Assembly (NCBI RefSeq): GCF_020171345.1
Contig: NZ_JAIUZM010000003.1
Location: 485,050-549,049, forward strand
Length of the DNA stretch: 64,000 bases
Direction: 5' to 3'
From: Microbulbifer agarilyticus
GTDB taxonomy: Bacteria > Pseudomonadota > Gammaproteobacteria > Pseudomonadales > Cellvibrionaceae
Shown: piece by piece, positions 19,747 to 28,681 of the stretch
Layout: each line of letters opens with the position of its first letter
Numbering within the stretch: the first letter of the stretch is position 1
Position numbers and translations under genes: made by a program
Notes under the pieces: generated by a model
The model's database searches: none
What the model was told of the DNA's origin: nothing
What the model saw: only the letters and a program-made list of their open reading frames with translations

Positions 19747-20528
19747 GCCGCAAGAGTAATAGCGTAAGCGCACCCAGTTTCGATGTGATTATTCCTGCGC
19801 GCTATGCATCGAGCCGGCTGCCGGGCAAGCCGCTTGCAGAAATTGCCGGTAAACCGATGGTCCAGCGCGTGTACGAGCGTGCTCTCGAGAGTGCAGCTGA
19901 CCGCGTCGTTGTTGCCACGGATGATGAGCGGGTGGCGGGGGCAGTCACTGCATTCGGTGGCAAGGTCTGCATGACCAGTGCCGAGCACGCTTCGGGTACC
20001 GACCGCTTGCAGGAAGTTGCCCAGCAGTTGGGCCTCGCCGACGACAGGATTCTGGTAAACGTGCAGGGGGATGAGCCGCTTATCCCTCCAGCGGTGATCA
20101 ACCAGGTTGCCGCGAATCTGGCGGGCAACTCCGATGCTGGTGTTGCCACGCTCGCTGAGCCCATCGAATCGGTCGAAGATTTTTTGAATCCCAATATTGT
20201 TAAGGTCGTGCGTGAAGCCTCGGGTTTGGCGCGATATTTTTCGAGAGCACCGATACCCTGGCCGCGCGACGCCTTCGCTGAGGGGCAGGGTGCCTTGCCC
20301 GAAGGTCTGAAGCCGCGCCGACACATTGGCATCTATGCTTACCGGGCAGCTTTGCTAAATCTGTTTGTAGCCTGGCCGATGGCGCCAATCGAGCAATTTG
20401 AAGCATTGGAACAGCTTCGGTTCCTCTATAACGGCCATGCCATCCATGTGGATGACGCTTGCGAAGTGGTGCCCGGTGGCGTTGATACGGAGCAGGACCT
20501 TGCCCGGATGCGCGCATTGTTTGCCTGA
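19743..20528 (+). CDS. kdsB: 3-deoxy-manno-octulosonate cytidylyltransferase KdsB
   Basis: This 261-residue enzyme makes CMP-KDO from CTP and KDO for the inner core of lipopolysaccharide. The nucleotide-binding start [16 protein letters not shown] and the family motif [12 protein letters not shown] are present, as is the [10 protein letters not shown] segment. It overlaps lpxK by four bases. In Pseudomonas a Trm112-like gene sits between lpxK and kdsB and a phosphatase gene between kdsB and murB; both are missing here. Confidence 0.96.
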   Translation: MSRKSNSVSAPSFDVIIPARYASSRLPGKPLAEIAGKPMVQRVYERALESAADRVVVATDDERVAGAVTAFGGKVCMTSAEHASGTDRLQEVAQQLGLADDRILVNVQGDEPLIPPAVINQVAANLAGNSDAGVATLAEPIESVEDFLNPNIVKVVREASGLARYFSRAPIPWPRDAFAEGQGALPEGLKPRRHIGIYAYRAALLNLFVAWPMAPIEQFEALEQLRFLYNGHAIHVDDACEVVPGGVDTEQDLARMRALFA

Positions 20529-20588
20529 GTTTCTCCGAGCGCTGGCCGCGTATTTCATCACAGGTGCATCCTCAAGCAGTGGTAGTAC

Positions 20589-21605
20589 ATGATTCAGTCC
20601 GATATTGACCTGCAGCCATTTAACACGATGACCATAGCCGCGCGTGCCAAGCACTTTTGCGCGGTTACTTCCCATGAGGAATTGCGGGAAGCACTCGCGT
20701 TTGCCCGCGAAAAGTCGCTGCCCATTTTGCCACTCGGTGGTGGCAGCAATATTGTACTTACCGACGACTTTCCGGGGCTGGTATTACACCTGGGTATGCG
20801 CGGCTTGGAATTTGTGGAAGATTCAGGCGGTGTGCGAATTCGTGCGGCCGCTGGAGAGAACTGGCACCAACTGGTGATGCGCAGTGTTGAGGCCGGCTTT
20901 GGGGGCCTTGAGAATTTAGCGCTGATTCCGGGAAACATTGGTGCTGCACCCATTCAAAATATTGGCGCCTATGGTGTCGAGCTCAAAGATTATTTTGAGC
21001 AGCTTACCGCCGTTGAGATCGCGAGCGGTGATTTAGTGACGTTTACCGCAGACGATTGCGCCTTTGGTTATCGGGACAGCATTTTTAAATGCGCGGGAAA
21101 GGATCGTTATCTGATATGCGAGGTGGTTCTGCGGTTGCCAAATACATGGAAGCCGCGGCTGGACTATCCAGCGCTGCAGCAGTTTTTTGCCAAAGAGGGG
21201 AGCGCGCTTGAGCAGCTGACGCCCGCGGCAATCGCGGATGCAGTGATCGAAATTCGTAACAGCAAACTACCAAACCCGCTTGAAATCCCCAACACCGGTA
21301 GTTTCTTCAAGAATCCTGTTGTTAGTGAAGCTGAATATACAGTGCTCAAGCGTGCTCATCCTGATGTGGTTGCCTATGCGGTTGGTGCAGGCTGGAAGCT
21401 TGCCGCTGGCTGGCTGATCGATCACGCGGGCTGGCGAGGCTTTCGGCGCGACGGTGTCGGTGTTCACGATCGTCAGGCCCTGGTCCTGGTCAATCCCGGG
21501 CACTGTAGTGGGCCGCAGGTGGTAGCGCTGGCTCGCGAAATCGCCGCAGATATCAAAGACAAATTTGGTGTGACGCTTGAGCCCGAGCCGCGATTTTATC
21601 CGTGA
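20589..21605 (+). CDS. murB: UDP-N-acetylenolpyruvoylglucosamine reductase MurB
   Basis: This 338-residue FAD enzyme reduces UDP-GlcNAc enolpyruvate to UDP-MurNAc in peptidoglycan synthesis. FAD-binding motifs include PLGGGSNIVLTDDFPG (residues about 54-69) and PGNIGAAPIQNIGAYG; the catalytic Ser lies in NTGSFFKNPVV. The length matches the longer type I (E. coli-like) MurB. It is the last gene of the msbA-lpxK-kdsB-murB series, 60 bp after kdsB. No terminator is evident behind it. Confidence 0.96.
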   Translation: MIQSDIDLQPFNTMTIAARAKHFCAVTSHEELREALAFAREKSLPILPLGGGSNIVLTDDFPGLVLHLGMRGLEFVEDSGGVRIRAAAGENWHQLVMRSVEAGFGGLENLALIPGNIGAAPIQNIGAYGVELKDYFEQLTAVEIASGDLVTFTADDCAFGYRDSIFKCAGKDRYLICEVVLRLPNTWKPRLDYPALQQFFAKEGSALEQLTPAAIADAVIEIRNSKLPNPLEIPNTGSFFKNPVVSEAEYTVLKRAHPDVVAYAVGAGWKLAAGWLIDHAGWRGFRRDGVGVHDRQALVLVNPGHCSGPQVVALAREIAADIKDKFGVTLEPEPRFYP

Positions 21606-22052
21606 TCTATCGTCCATCTGCCGAAATAAATATTGCGTGTGTATTGGCAGAATTCTTAATGTGTTACCGCTGAAAAATAATCCTCTTGCCGCCGTGGCTT
21701 TCCCTAGGCATTGAAATGGGCGCAGGCTCGCCACCCCTAGGCCTGCGCGGTCCAATCAGTCCCTGAACGCATTCTCCCCAATTTGATGGCAATATGATCT
21801 CTTGCAAATGCGGGTGTGTCTGGTACATATCTCTGATAAGTGGCGGTATTTCGCCGAATTTGTCTCCAACTTCTTATGGAAACCTTGCTTTGCATCAAGA
21901 CATTAGTCTGGTATGTTTTCTACGGGCTCTGTGGATGGATCATTGCGGGAGATAACCTGCTGAGCAATAACAAGAAATTTAGTTTTGTGTGAGCTGTATT
22001 CAGTAGGAAAATGTCGCACAAAGCTGATTAAAAATCCGTAGTTGGGGCTAAT
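21606..22052 (+). other. Intergenic region upstream of the uvrY-type regulator gene
   Basis: About 450 bp without a supported gene, AT-richer toward the right. It presumably contains the uvrY promoter. Open frames on the minus strand overlap murB and are shadows. No riboswitch, operator or terminator could be supported. Confidence 0.5.
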
Positions 22053-22697
22053 TTGATAAAAGTCTTAGTGGTAGACGATCACGACCTCGTGCGCATGGGG
22101 ATATCCCGTATGCTCGGGGATGTGCCCGATATAGTAGTGGTCGGTGAAGCGAAGAGTGGTGAAGATGCCATTACCTTCGTACGTGAAACGCCGGTTGACG
22201 TCGTCCTGATGGACGTGCGTATGCCTGGCATGGGCGGCCTAGAGGCTACGCGCAAGCTGATTGCCCGCTTCCCGCAGTCCAGAGTCATTGCCGTCAGTGC
22301 GCTGGACGACGACCTGTTCCCAAGTCGCTTAATTCAGGCTGGTGCCAAAGGGTATGTCACCAAGGGCGCAGACCTGGAGGAGATGGTGCGGGCAATTCGC
22401 TCTGTGGTCGCTGGGGAAACTTTCATTAGTTCCTCCATGGCCACCAAGCTGGCTTTGCGTAGTGTAAGTGGCGGTTCGTCACCCTTTGATGGGCTTTCTG
22501 AGCGCGAGCTGCAGACCGCGGTGATGATTGTGAATGGCAGCAAGGTCGCCGAGATTGCCAAAACCCTCGCGGTAAGCCCGAAAACCGTGAATACCTATCG
22601 TTACCGTATTTTTGAAAAATTGGGGCTGAACTCGGATGTTGAGTTGACCCTGTTGGCGGTCAAGCACCATGTACTTGATCCCGAAGAGGCGCTTTAG
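22053..22697 (+). CDS. uvrY: UvrY/GacA response regulator
   Basis: This 214-residue NarL/FixJ-family regulator has a receiver domain with DDHD near the N-terminus, phospho-acceptor Asp54 in VVLMDVRMPGMGG, Lys near residue 104, and a C-terminal LuxR-type HTH (LSERELQTAVMIVNGSKVAEIA). GacA orthologues work with the kinase GacS/BarA to activate small RNAs that titrate CsrA/RsmA. The start is TTG with GGGG 7 bases upstream; no ATG fits. The uvrY-uvrC-pgsA order is conserved in gammaproteobacteria and supports the orthology. Confidence 0.92.
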   Translation: MIKVLVVDDHDLVRMGISRMLGDVPDIVVVGEAKSGEDAITFVRETPVDVVLMDVRMPGMGGLEATRKLIARFPQSRVIAVSALDDDLFPSRLIQAGAKGYVTKGADLEEMVRAIRSVVAGETFISSSMATKLALRSVSGGSSPFDGLSERELQTAVMIVNGSKVAEIAKTLAVSPKTVNTYRYRIFEKLGLNSDVELTLLAVKHHVLDPEEAL

Positions 22698-22732
22698 TGC
22701 TGGTGAGAAGCAGTTTCTCAGTGTGAATTTTG

Positions 22733-22764
22733 AACAGGGGCCTTGCTGGCCCCTGTTTCGTTTT
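22733..22764 (+). terminator. Rho-independent terminator between uvrY and uvrC
   Basis: A 10-bp perfect stem (AACAGGGGCC / GGCCCCTGTT, 5-nt loop) is followed by TCGTTTT. It implies that uvrC is at least partly transcribed from its own promoter or by read-through. Confidence 0.75.
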
Positions 22765-22817
22765 GGTGAAGTATTCACCATCTTCATAAAAACGTGGTTC
22801 TGAATTGATTATTTGCG

Positions 22818-24632
22818 ATGTTCGACAGTAAGCGGTTTTTATCTACGGTCACACGCAAGCCCGGCGTTTATCAGATGTTTGATGCCGGGGGTAAGGTTTT
22901 GTACGTGGGCAAGGCCAAGAACCTGCGCAATCGGTTGGCGAGTTATTTTCGCGCGACCGGCCTCACCGCCAAGACGATGGCTCTGGTCGAAAAGATCGCG
23001 GATATTGAGGTTACCGTCACGCGCAGTGAAACCGAGGCGTTGGTACTCGAACAGAGCCTGATCAAGTCCCAGCGTCCGCCGTACAACGTGATGCTCAAGG
23101 ACGATAAGGGCTACCCCTATATCTTCCTATCCAGCAAAGACACTTTTCCGCGTATCGCATTTCATCGCGGTTCCAAGCGGAAAAAGGGTGACTACTTCGG
23201 GCCCTTTCCCAATGCGTCCTCGGTCAGGGATAGCCTCAACTTTTTGCAAAAGACGTTTCGTATTCGCAGCTGTGAAGACAGTGTCTTCGCCAACCGCTCG
23301 CGTCCCTGCCTGCAATACCAGATAGAGCGTTGCACGGCACCGTGCGTGGACTTTATTTCGCCCGACGACTATCAGGCGGATGTCCGGCATGCGCAAATGT
23401 TCCTGGCCGGAAAAAGTGACAGCATCATCCGTGAGTTGGCCGATGCCATGGAAAAGGCCTCGGCAAGCCTGGAATTCGAGAAAGCCGCGCGTTTGCGGGA
23501 TCAGATTGTCGCCTTGCGCAGGCTGCAGTCAGATCAGATCGCCGAAAGCGCCGGCGGGGATGTAGATGTTCTGGGCGCCGCCACATCCGGTGGCCTGTGT
23601 TGCGTGCACGTATTGTTTATTCGTCAGGGGCGCATTCTGGGCAGCCGCAGTTATTATCCCAGTGAAAAGCTCGGGCTTGAGTCTGCCGAACTACTGTCGG
23701 CATTTATTCCTCAGTTCTACCTGGGCGGGAACCGGGAGATACCGCGTGAGATCCTTATGTCCGAGCCGCTGGAGGACGGAGACGTCCTCTCAAGTGCGCT
23801 CTCGGACCATTCCGGGAAAGACGTACAGTTGGTGCACCGCTTGCGCGGTAATCGCGCCTCCTGGGTGGAAATGGCGCGACAGGCGGCCAGCCAGAACCTG
23901 CAGAGCCGCACCGCATCACAGCAGAAGCTGCAGGACAGATTTGAAGATTTGCAGAGTATCCTGCAGCTAAACGAATTGCCGGAGCGGCTTGAGTGCTTTG
24001 ATATCAGTCATTCCAGTGGTGAGGCTACGGTGGCGTCTTGCGTGGTGTTTGATACCGGTGGTCCGGTTAAGTCGGATTATCGACGCTTCAATATCGAAGG
24101 CATCACAGCCGGTGACGATTATGCAGCCATGGGGCAGGCGCTGCAGCGGCGCTATGCGCGACTTTCCAAAGGGGAGGGGCGCTTCCCCAACATTCTCCTG
24201 GTGGATGGTGGCAAAGGCCAGGTGCGGCAGGCGATCGACACACTGAATGAACTCGGTGTGCTTGGTGTACAGATTATCGGAGTCGCCAAGGGCACAACCC
24301 GTAAGGCGGGTTTCGAAACGCTGCATGTGGTGGCGCAAAATCGTGAGTTGGTGCTTGAGTCTGATTCCCCAGCGCTGCATTTGATTCAGCAGGTGCGCGA
24401 CGAGGCCCACCGCTTTGCGATTACCGGGCACCGCCAGCGGCGCGATAAGAAGCGCCGCGAATCACCGCTGGAGGGGATTCCCGGGGTTGGCCCTGCGCGT
24501 CGCCGCGCACTGCTCCATCATTTTGGTGGGCTGCAGGAGGTTATGCGGGCTTCGGTCAATCAGATTGCCGGTGTGGAGGGGGTAAGTCGCAAGCTTGCGC
24601 AGGAGATATACTCGTCCCTGCACAATGAATAA
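22818..24632 (+). CDS. uvrC: UvrABC excinuclease subunit C
   Basis: This 604-residue protein makes both incisions in nucleotide excision repair. It shows the GIY-YIG nuclease domain (PGVYQMFDAGGKVLYVGKA, residues about 14-33), the UVR motif that binds UvrB (around residue 205, EKASASLEFEKAARLRDQI), the RNase H-like 5' nuclease domain (ECFDISHSSGEATVAS and LLVDGGKGQ) and a C-terminal helix-hairpin-helix pair (GIPGVGPARRRALLHHFG). Length and motifs are complete. Confidence 0.97.
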   Translation: MFDSKRFLSTVTRKPGVYQMFDAGGKVLYVGKAKNLRNRLASYFRATGLTAKTMALVEKIADIEVTVTRSETEALVLEQSLIKSQRPPYNVMLKDDKGYPYIFLSSKDTFPRIAFHRGSKRKKGDYFGPFPNASSVRDSLNFLQKTFRIRSCEDSVFANRSRPCLQYQIERCTAPCVDFISPDDYQADVRHAQMFLAGKSDSIIRELADAMEKASASLEFEKAARLRDQIVALRRLQSDQIAESAGGDVDVLGAATSGGLCCVHVLFIRQGRILGSRSYYPSEKLGLESAELLSAFIPQFYLGGNREIPREILMSEPLEDGDVLSSALSDHSGKDVQLVHRLRGNRASWVEMARQAASQNLQSRTASQQKLQDRFEDLQSILQLNELPERLECFDISHSSGEATVASCVVFDTGGPVKSDYRRFNIEGITAGDDYAAMGQALQRRYARLSKGEGRFPNILLVDGGKGQVRQAIDTLNELGVLGVQIIGVAKGTTRKAGFETLHVVAQNRELVLESDSPALHLIQQVRDEAHRFAITGHRQRRDKKRRESPLEGIPGVGPARRRALLHHFGGLQEVMRASVNQIAGVEGVSRKLAQEIYSSLHNE

Positions 24633-24755
24633 GTACGTTGTACAAATAAGCTGCACTCTAGGCGCTCATCGCCCATTGGCGTTTATTTTTCGCCGCTAGA
24701 TTGCTAAGTTACGCAGTGCCGACGAAGTGTGTTCAGCGAATGTAAAAGGACCAGC

Positions 24756-25319
24756 ATGACTCTCGCCAACAAATTGACCCTGCTGCGCGTAGCGCTCATT
24801 CCGGTTTTTGTGCTGGTTTTCTATCTCCCCTATAAGTGGAGCTACATTGCTTCCGCCCTGATTTTCTCCATTGCGGCCGCGACCGATTGGCTTGACGGTT
24901 ATCTGGCGCGCAAATTGAATCAGAGTACCCCCTTTGGTGCCTTCCTTGATCCCGTGGCAGATAAATTGATGGTCGCCACCGCGCTGGTCTTACTGGTGGG
25001 GCTCCATGACAACCATTGGTTTACGATCGCGGCGGCCATCATCATCGGGCGGGAGATCGCGGTATCTGCCTTGCGCGAATGGATGGCGGAATTGGGCAAG
25101 CGCAACAGTGTTGCAGTTTCCTTTATTGGCAAGATCAAGACCACAGCCCAGATGGCCGCAATCATCGTGCTGTTGGCATTTGATGTGCGGGAGTTCCCGG
25201 TGATGGAGACGATCGGCTACATCTTGCTGTATGTCGCCGCCATTCTGACCCTGTGGACCATGTTTGTTTACTTGCGCGCAGCGTGGCCACACCTGATGGC
25301 GGAGCCTGATGACGAGTAG
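24756..25319 (+). CDS. pgsA: CDP-diacylglycerol-glycerol-3-phosphate phosphatidyltransferase
   Basis: This 187-residue membrane enzyme makes phosphatidylglycerophosphate, the first committed step to phosphatidylglycerol and cardiolipin. The CDP-alcohol phosphotransferase motif DG-x2-AR-x8-G-x3-D-x3-D is visible in [11 protein letters not shown] followed by [10 protein letters not shown]. Four to five membrane helices are apparent. The start is the ATG giving [12 protein letters not shown], with AAAGGA upstream. In Pseudomonas tRNA genes (Gly, Cys, Leu) follow pgsA; here a protease gene on the other strand follows. Confidence 0.95.
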   Translation: MTLANKLTLLRVALIPVFVLVFYLPYKWSYIASALIFSIAAATDWLDGYLARKLNQSTPFGAFLDPVADKLMVATALVLLVGLHDNHWFTIAAAIIIGREIAVSALREWMAELGKRNSVAVSFIGKIKTTAQMAAIIVLLAFDVREFPVMETIGYILLYVAAILTLWTMFVYLRAAWPHLMAEPDDE

Positions 25320-25344
25320 TTTTTGGCGATGTGCCGAACATCCA

Positions 25345-25374
25345 TAAAAAAAGCCCCCGGTAGGGGGCTTTTTT
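25345..25374. terminator. Bidirectional terminator between pgsA and S8 protease genes
   Basis: Stem AGCCCCC / GGGGGCT with loop GGTA is flanked by seven A and six T, so it can serve both convergent genes. Confidence 0.9.
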
Positions 25375-25391
25375 ATTGCCGGTCAGTCCGG

Positions 25392-26720
25392 TTATTTTGG
25401 AGACTGAACCATTCCAGCGCCGTAGACGTCGTCATTGCCTGGCTTGCCGAGATCCGCGGACAGATGGGCCATTTCAGCTTCTACCTGAGCGGGATGCATC
25501 TCGCCACCATTGGCACCAATGATCAGTGCTGCGACACCTGCGGCATGGGGAGAGGCCATGCTGGTGCCAACCGACCAATACCAGCCGCCGTTACCGGTGC
25601 TGAAGACAAAATCAAACACACCGCAAATGCGTGTCAGCGGTCCAACGGTGCAGACGTCGTTGTTCGCCAGGTAGTACTGGTAATCGCCACCGGGTGCGGC
25701 GAAGTCGATCAGCGACTGACCGTAGTTGGAGTAGACCGCGAGGTAATTGAGTTCGGTGTTCCCTGCGCCCCAACCCTGCGGGCCCGTGGCAGAAATTGAA
25801 ATCGCGTGGGGCGAGTCGGCAGGCAAAGTGACCATGTTGGTGTCTTTGTCGCCGTCTCTCGCATCGTTACCGGCGGAGGTGATGATGGTAACGCCAGCCT
25901 GGTGAGCGTAGTTGGTCGCACGGGACATCATCACTTTCAGCGCCGCGGCACCTTCGGCACTCGCAGGGAAAGAAGCACCCAGGCTCATATTGAGGACGTC
26001 AGCGTCGACATTGGCGGCATGCACAATCGCGGCCGCCACATCGCCAAAGGAGCCCGAGCCGGCATCACCAAGGCCCTTCAGGAGGATCAGGGTTGCATCC
26101 GGAGCGACACCAATAACACCAAAGGCATTGTCTGCAGCGGCGATGGTACCGGCTACATGGGTGCCATGGCTGAATGTATCCGGGAGCGCATAAGCCAGGC
26201 CTTCACCGGTGAAGTCCATGCTGGCAGCGTAATCAATGTTCTGTGCAAGATCCGGATGGCCCAGGTCATAACCGCCATCGATCACGGCGACACGGACGCC
26301 TGCACCGGTGTTACCTGCATTCCACGCTTCCGGGGCATCGACGGCGTCGTGACCCCATTGCAGGTCAAAGAAGAAATCGTCGTCACCGCTAAACGGTGGG
26401 TTACCCGCGTAGTCCAGAGAGACGCCCATCTCGTTCAACGGGTCCTGGAACTTGTATACGCCATTGGCGCCGATGTGCTTGATACCTTTGACTGCAGAAA
26501 GAGAATTCCCCAGGCTGGCATCCCCCTCGACAACCAGCACACCAATTTCACTGATGTTGTGCCTAATCTGTCCGCCAGCTGCCATGACCTCCTGAATGGT
26601 GCTTTCCTTGACTTGGTTGCCGTGGCCTACCAGAACCCAAGAATCCGCTGAGGCGACGCTACTGAATACAAAAGAAGCCGCGATTGCGGTGATAGACGAA
26701 ATACAGGCTTTGTTAAACAT
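25392..26720 (-). CDS. Secreted S8 (subtilisin-like) serine protease
   Basis: This 442-residue protease has a signal peptide (cleavage near SVASA), an inhibitor-I9-like propeptide (residues about 28-95) and the subtilase triad: Asp in VAVIDGGYDLGHPDL, His in SHGTHVAGTIAA and Ser in GTSMASPHAAGVAAL. It has no C-terminal secretion or carbohydrate-binding domain and ends soon after the catalytic fold. Secretion through the type II system encoded further right is possible but not shown. It shares a terminator with pgsA. Confidence 0.92.
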   Translation of the reverse strand: MFNKACISSITAIAASFVFSSVASADSWVLVGHGNQVKESTIQEVMAAGGQIRHNISEIGVLVVEGDASLGNSLSAVKGIKHIGANGVYKFQDPLNEMGVSLDYAGNPPFSGDDDFFFDLQWGHDAVDAPEAWNAGNTGAGVRVAVIDGGYDLGHPDLAQNIDYAASMDFTGEGLAYALPDTFSHGTHVAGTIAAADNAFGVIGVAPDATLILLKGLGDAGSGSFGDVAAAIVHAANVDADVLNMSLGASFPASAEGAAALKVMMSRATNYAHQAGVTIITSAGNDARDGDKDTNMVTLPADSPHAISISATGPQGWGAGNTELNYLAVYSNYGQSLIDFAAPGGDYQYYLANNDVCTVGPLTRICGVFDFVFSTGNGGWYWSVGTSMASPHAAGVAALIIGANGGEMHPAQVEAEMAHLSADLGKPGNDDVYGAGMVQSPK

Positions 26721-26959
26721 AAATTCCCCGTTTGTTATGAAATGGCCATTTCCCTACGGCTTATCGCTGGGATAAAGCGTTTTTAGATGTTCGCCTTCAA
26801 AGGGCGAAGCGCATAGTTAAACGTGTCGGCAAATATTTCGTAAATACTGCGGGGCGAAAAAGCAATGACATGCCCACGGTAAGGCGCTTTGCGGAATTCA
26901 AATTTCTGTTTGGCGTGTAACTTCTCGAAATAGCGGAAAATTTTGCACGACTGTTTGTA

Positions 26960-27913
26960 GTGGCTTGCTGCATGGATCGAAGAGACGTTGCTGCGTCGGA
27001 ATACTTTCGCGCCAACGCACGGGACATGCTGCCGCTGGTGCTGGCACTGCTGTGGAAGCTCTGGGGCAAAGCCGGGGTGATCTATTCGGTGGGCATTGGC
27101 CTGCTGGTATTGCTCGGTATTTCAGTTTATGTCACCGCCCATTCGCCCAGCGCTGCCTGCTTCCTGCTACATACCCGCGCCTGGGAAATGCTGGCCGGCG
27201 GAGTAGTTTATTTTATGGCGCAGAGTGTGCGTTTCGGCGGGCGCGAGAAGGGGCACAAGGGCCGCCCCGGCTTTGCGATCGCACGCCTGCTCCTGATCAG
27301 CCTGTCAGTGCTGTTCTTTGACTCCTCCGATCCGTGGCCCGGCCACCTGGCGCTATTGCCGGTGATCGGGGCCATGCTGGTGCTGTACGCGTCCTGCCAG
27401 AATAACCGGACGCTGTCTCACCCGGTGGCGCAGTGGCTGGGCTAGCGCTCTTATTCCCTGTATTTGTGGCACTGGCCCGTTGCGGTGTTCCTCAATTACC
27501 GCAGTGACCTGGCAGATCCGCTGGCAGTGCTTGTGGGGCTGGCAGTAGTGGTTGTTCTGGCAGAGGCATCCTACCAGCTGGTTGAAGAAGTAGCGCGTAA
27601 GCGCCTGCGCAACCTGAAGCTCAGGTGGGAGACCGGAGTGATCTTCGCCTCCATTGCCGTGTTGGGTATTGCTACCACCGCAGTGCGCTATCAACAGGTG
27701 GAGGGCAGGCTGCCGGACGAGGTGGAAACGATTGCTGCCGAAGTGCATAACCGCAGCCCCGGCCTCAAAAAGTGTCATATCAATCGGGGCATTAAATCTC
27801 CCGGCTGCGTAGCCGGTGGTAATAGAATCTCGGCAATTCTTGTGGGCGATAGCCACGCGGCCGCGACAAAGACCGCGGTTGCGCTGAATGGCGAAGATTC
27901 GTCCGCTTCCTAG
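26960..27913 (+). pseudogene. Remnant of an OafA-type acyltransferase-SGNH membrane protein
   Basis: The reading frame shows the C-terminal half of an acyltransferase-3 membrane domain (for example TRAWEMLAGGVVYFM and RSYSLYLWHWPVAVFLN) running into the start of an SGNH hydrolase domain (ILVGDSHAAATK). It is broken three ways. The N-terminal half with the catalytic His is absent, and the frame starts abruptly around 27020. An in-frame TAG at 27443-27445 interrupts QWLG-RSYSLYLW, where homologs usually have GERSYSLYLWHWP. The SGNH domain stops shortly after its first block. Intact relatives O-acylate surface polysaccharides. A non-functional remnant is the simplest reading; a sequencing error could explain only the stop. 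Confidence 0.8.
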
Positions 27914-28028
27914 TCGATTTTTAACGCGTTCACAGATCTGAAGTCTCGTGTAGAGACGCTGATTTCCACGTCGCATCCAATTGGGTACGATAGTTCCATT
28001 CGAGCATTTACGTGCCAATGGAGTTATC

Positions 28029-28619
28029 GTGCCATTTCGCTTATTTTTTCCTCAACAATACACTCGTTCAATAGCCACCCTCGTTGCTGCGCTATGCTGC
28101 ATTGGCCCGGCGGCTAGCGCCGCTGAAAGCAACAAGTACCAGCGAGCCGAATGGCTCCCAAAGTGGTCCGATGCGGATCGCGATTGCCAGAACACCCGTC
28201 ACGAGCTCCTTGTTCGATTTTCCCTGGCACCGATTACCTATACCGATGCGCGCCATTGCCAGGTGAAGGGCGGTCTCTGGATGGACCCTTATACCGGCCA
28301 GTTTTTTGAGTTGGCTTCAGACCTGGATGTGGAACACATCGTACCGCTTAAGTGGGCGCACGAAAGAGGCGGTGCAGAATGGTCGCGTGAGCGGAAGCGC
28401 GCTTTTGCCGAAGACCCCGACAACCTGTGGCTCGTCGACGACGGGCGCAACCAGAGCAAAGGACACAAAGGCCCTGATGAGTGGATGCCACCCTATGGCC
28501 CGGTAGGGGAATATTATCTGCGCCGCTTTTTGGCTGTTGCTGAAAAGTATGGTTTGCAGGTTAAGCCAAACGAATCCCAATTAATCCTAGCGATGCTGGC
28601 GGATTCAAGCAAAGGTTAA
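28029..28619 (+). CDS. Secreted HNH-type nuclease (DUF1524-like)
   Basis: This 196-residue protein has a signal peptide (cleavage near PAASA) and a nuclease core DLDVEHIVPLKWAHERGGAEW near residues 95-115, followed by NLWLVDDGRNQSKGHKGPDEW. The D-x-EH-x-VP and late Asn/Lys pattern is that of HNH/DUF1524 family nucleases, including secreted ones that degrade extracellular DNA. The GTG start at 28029 has GGAG 6 bases upstream and begins the signal peptide. The role may be nutrient acquisition from DNA, which is inferred. Confidence 0.8.
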   Translation: MPFRLFFPQQYTRSIATLVAALCCIGPAASAAESNKYQRAEWLPKWSDADRDCQNTRHELLVRFSLAPITYTDARHCQVKGGLWMDPYTGQFFELASDLDVEHIVPLKWAHERGGAEWSRERKRAFAEDPDNLWLVDDGRNQSKGHKGPDEWMPPYGPVGEYYLRRFLAVAEKYGLQVKPNESQLILAMLADSSKG

Positions 28620-28681
28620 AGCGCATGCCGCGATGATGCCGAGCTCAAGTATCATATGGAATCTAGTGCTTTTACGATGGG

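Noticed and set aside
21267..21755. Minus-strand open frame across the end of murB
   Set aside because: It overlaps murB almost completely, has no family match or ribosome-binding site, and reflects the high-GC shadow of the real gene.
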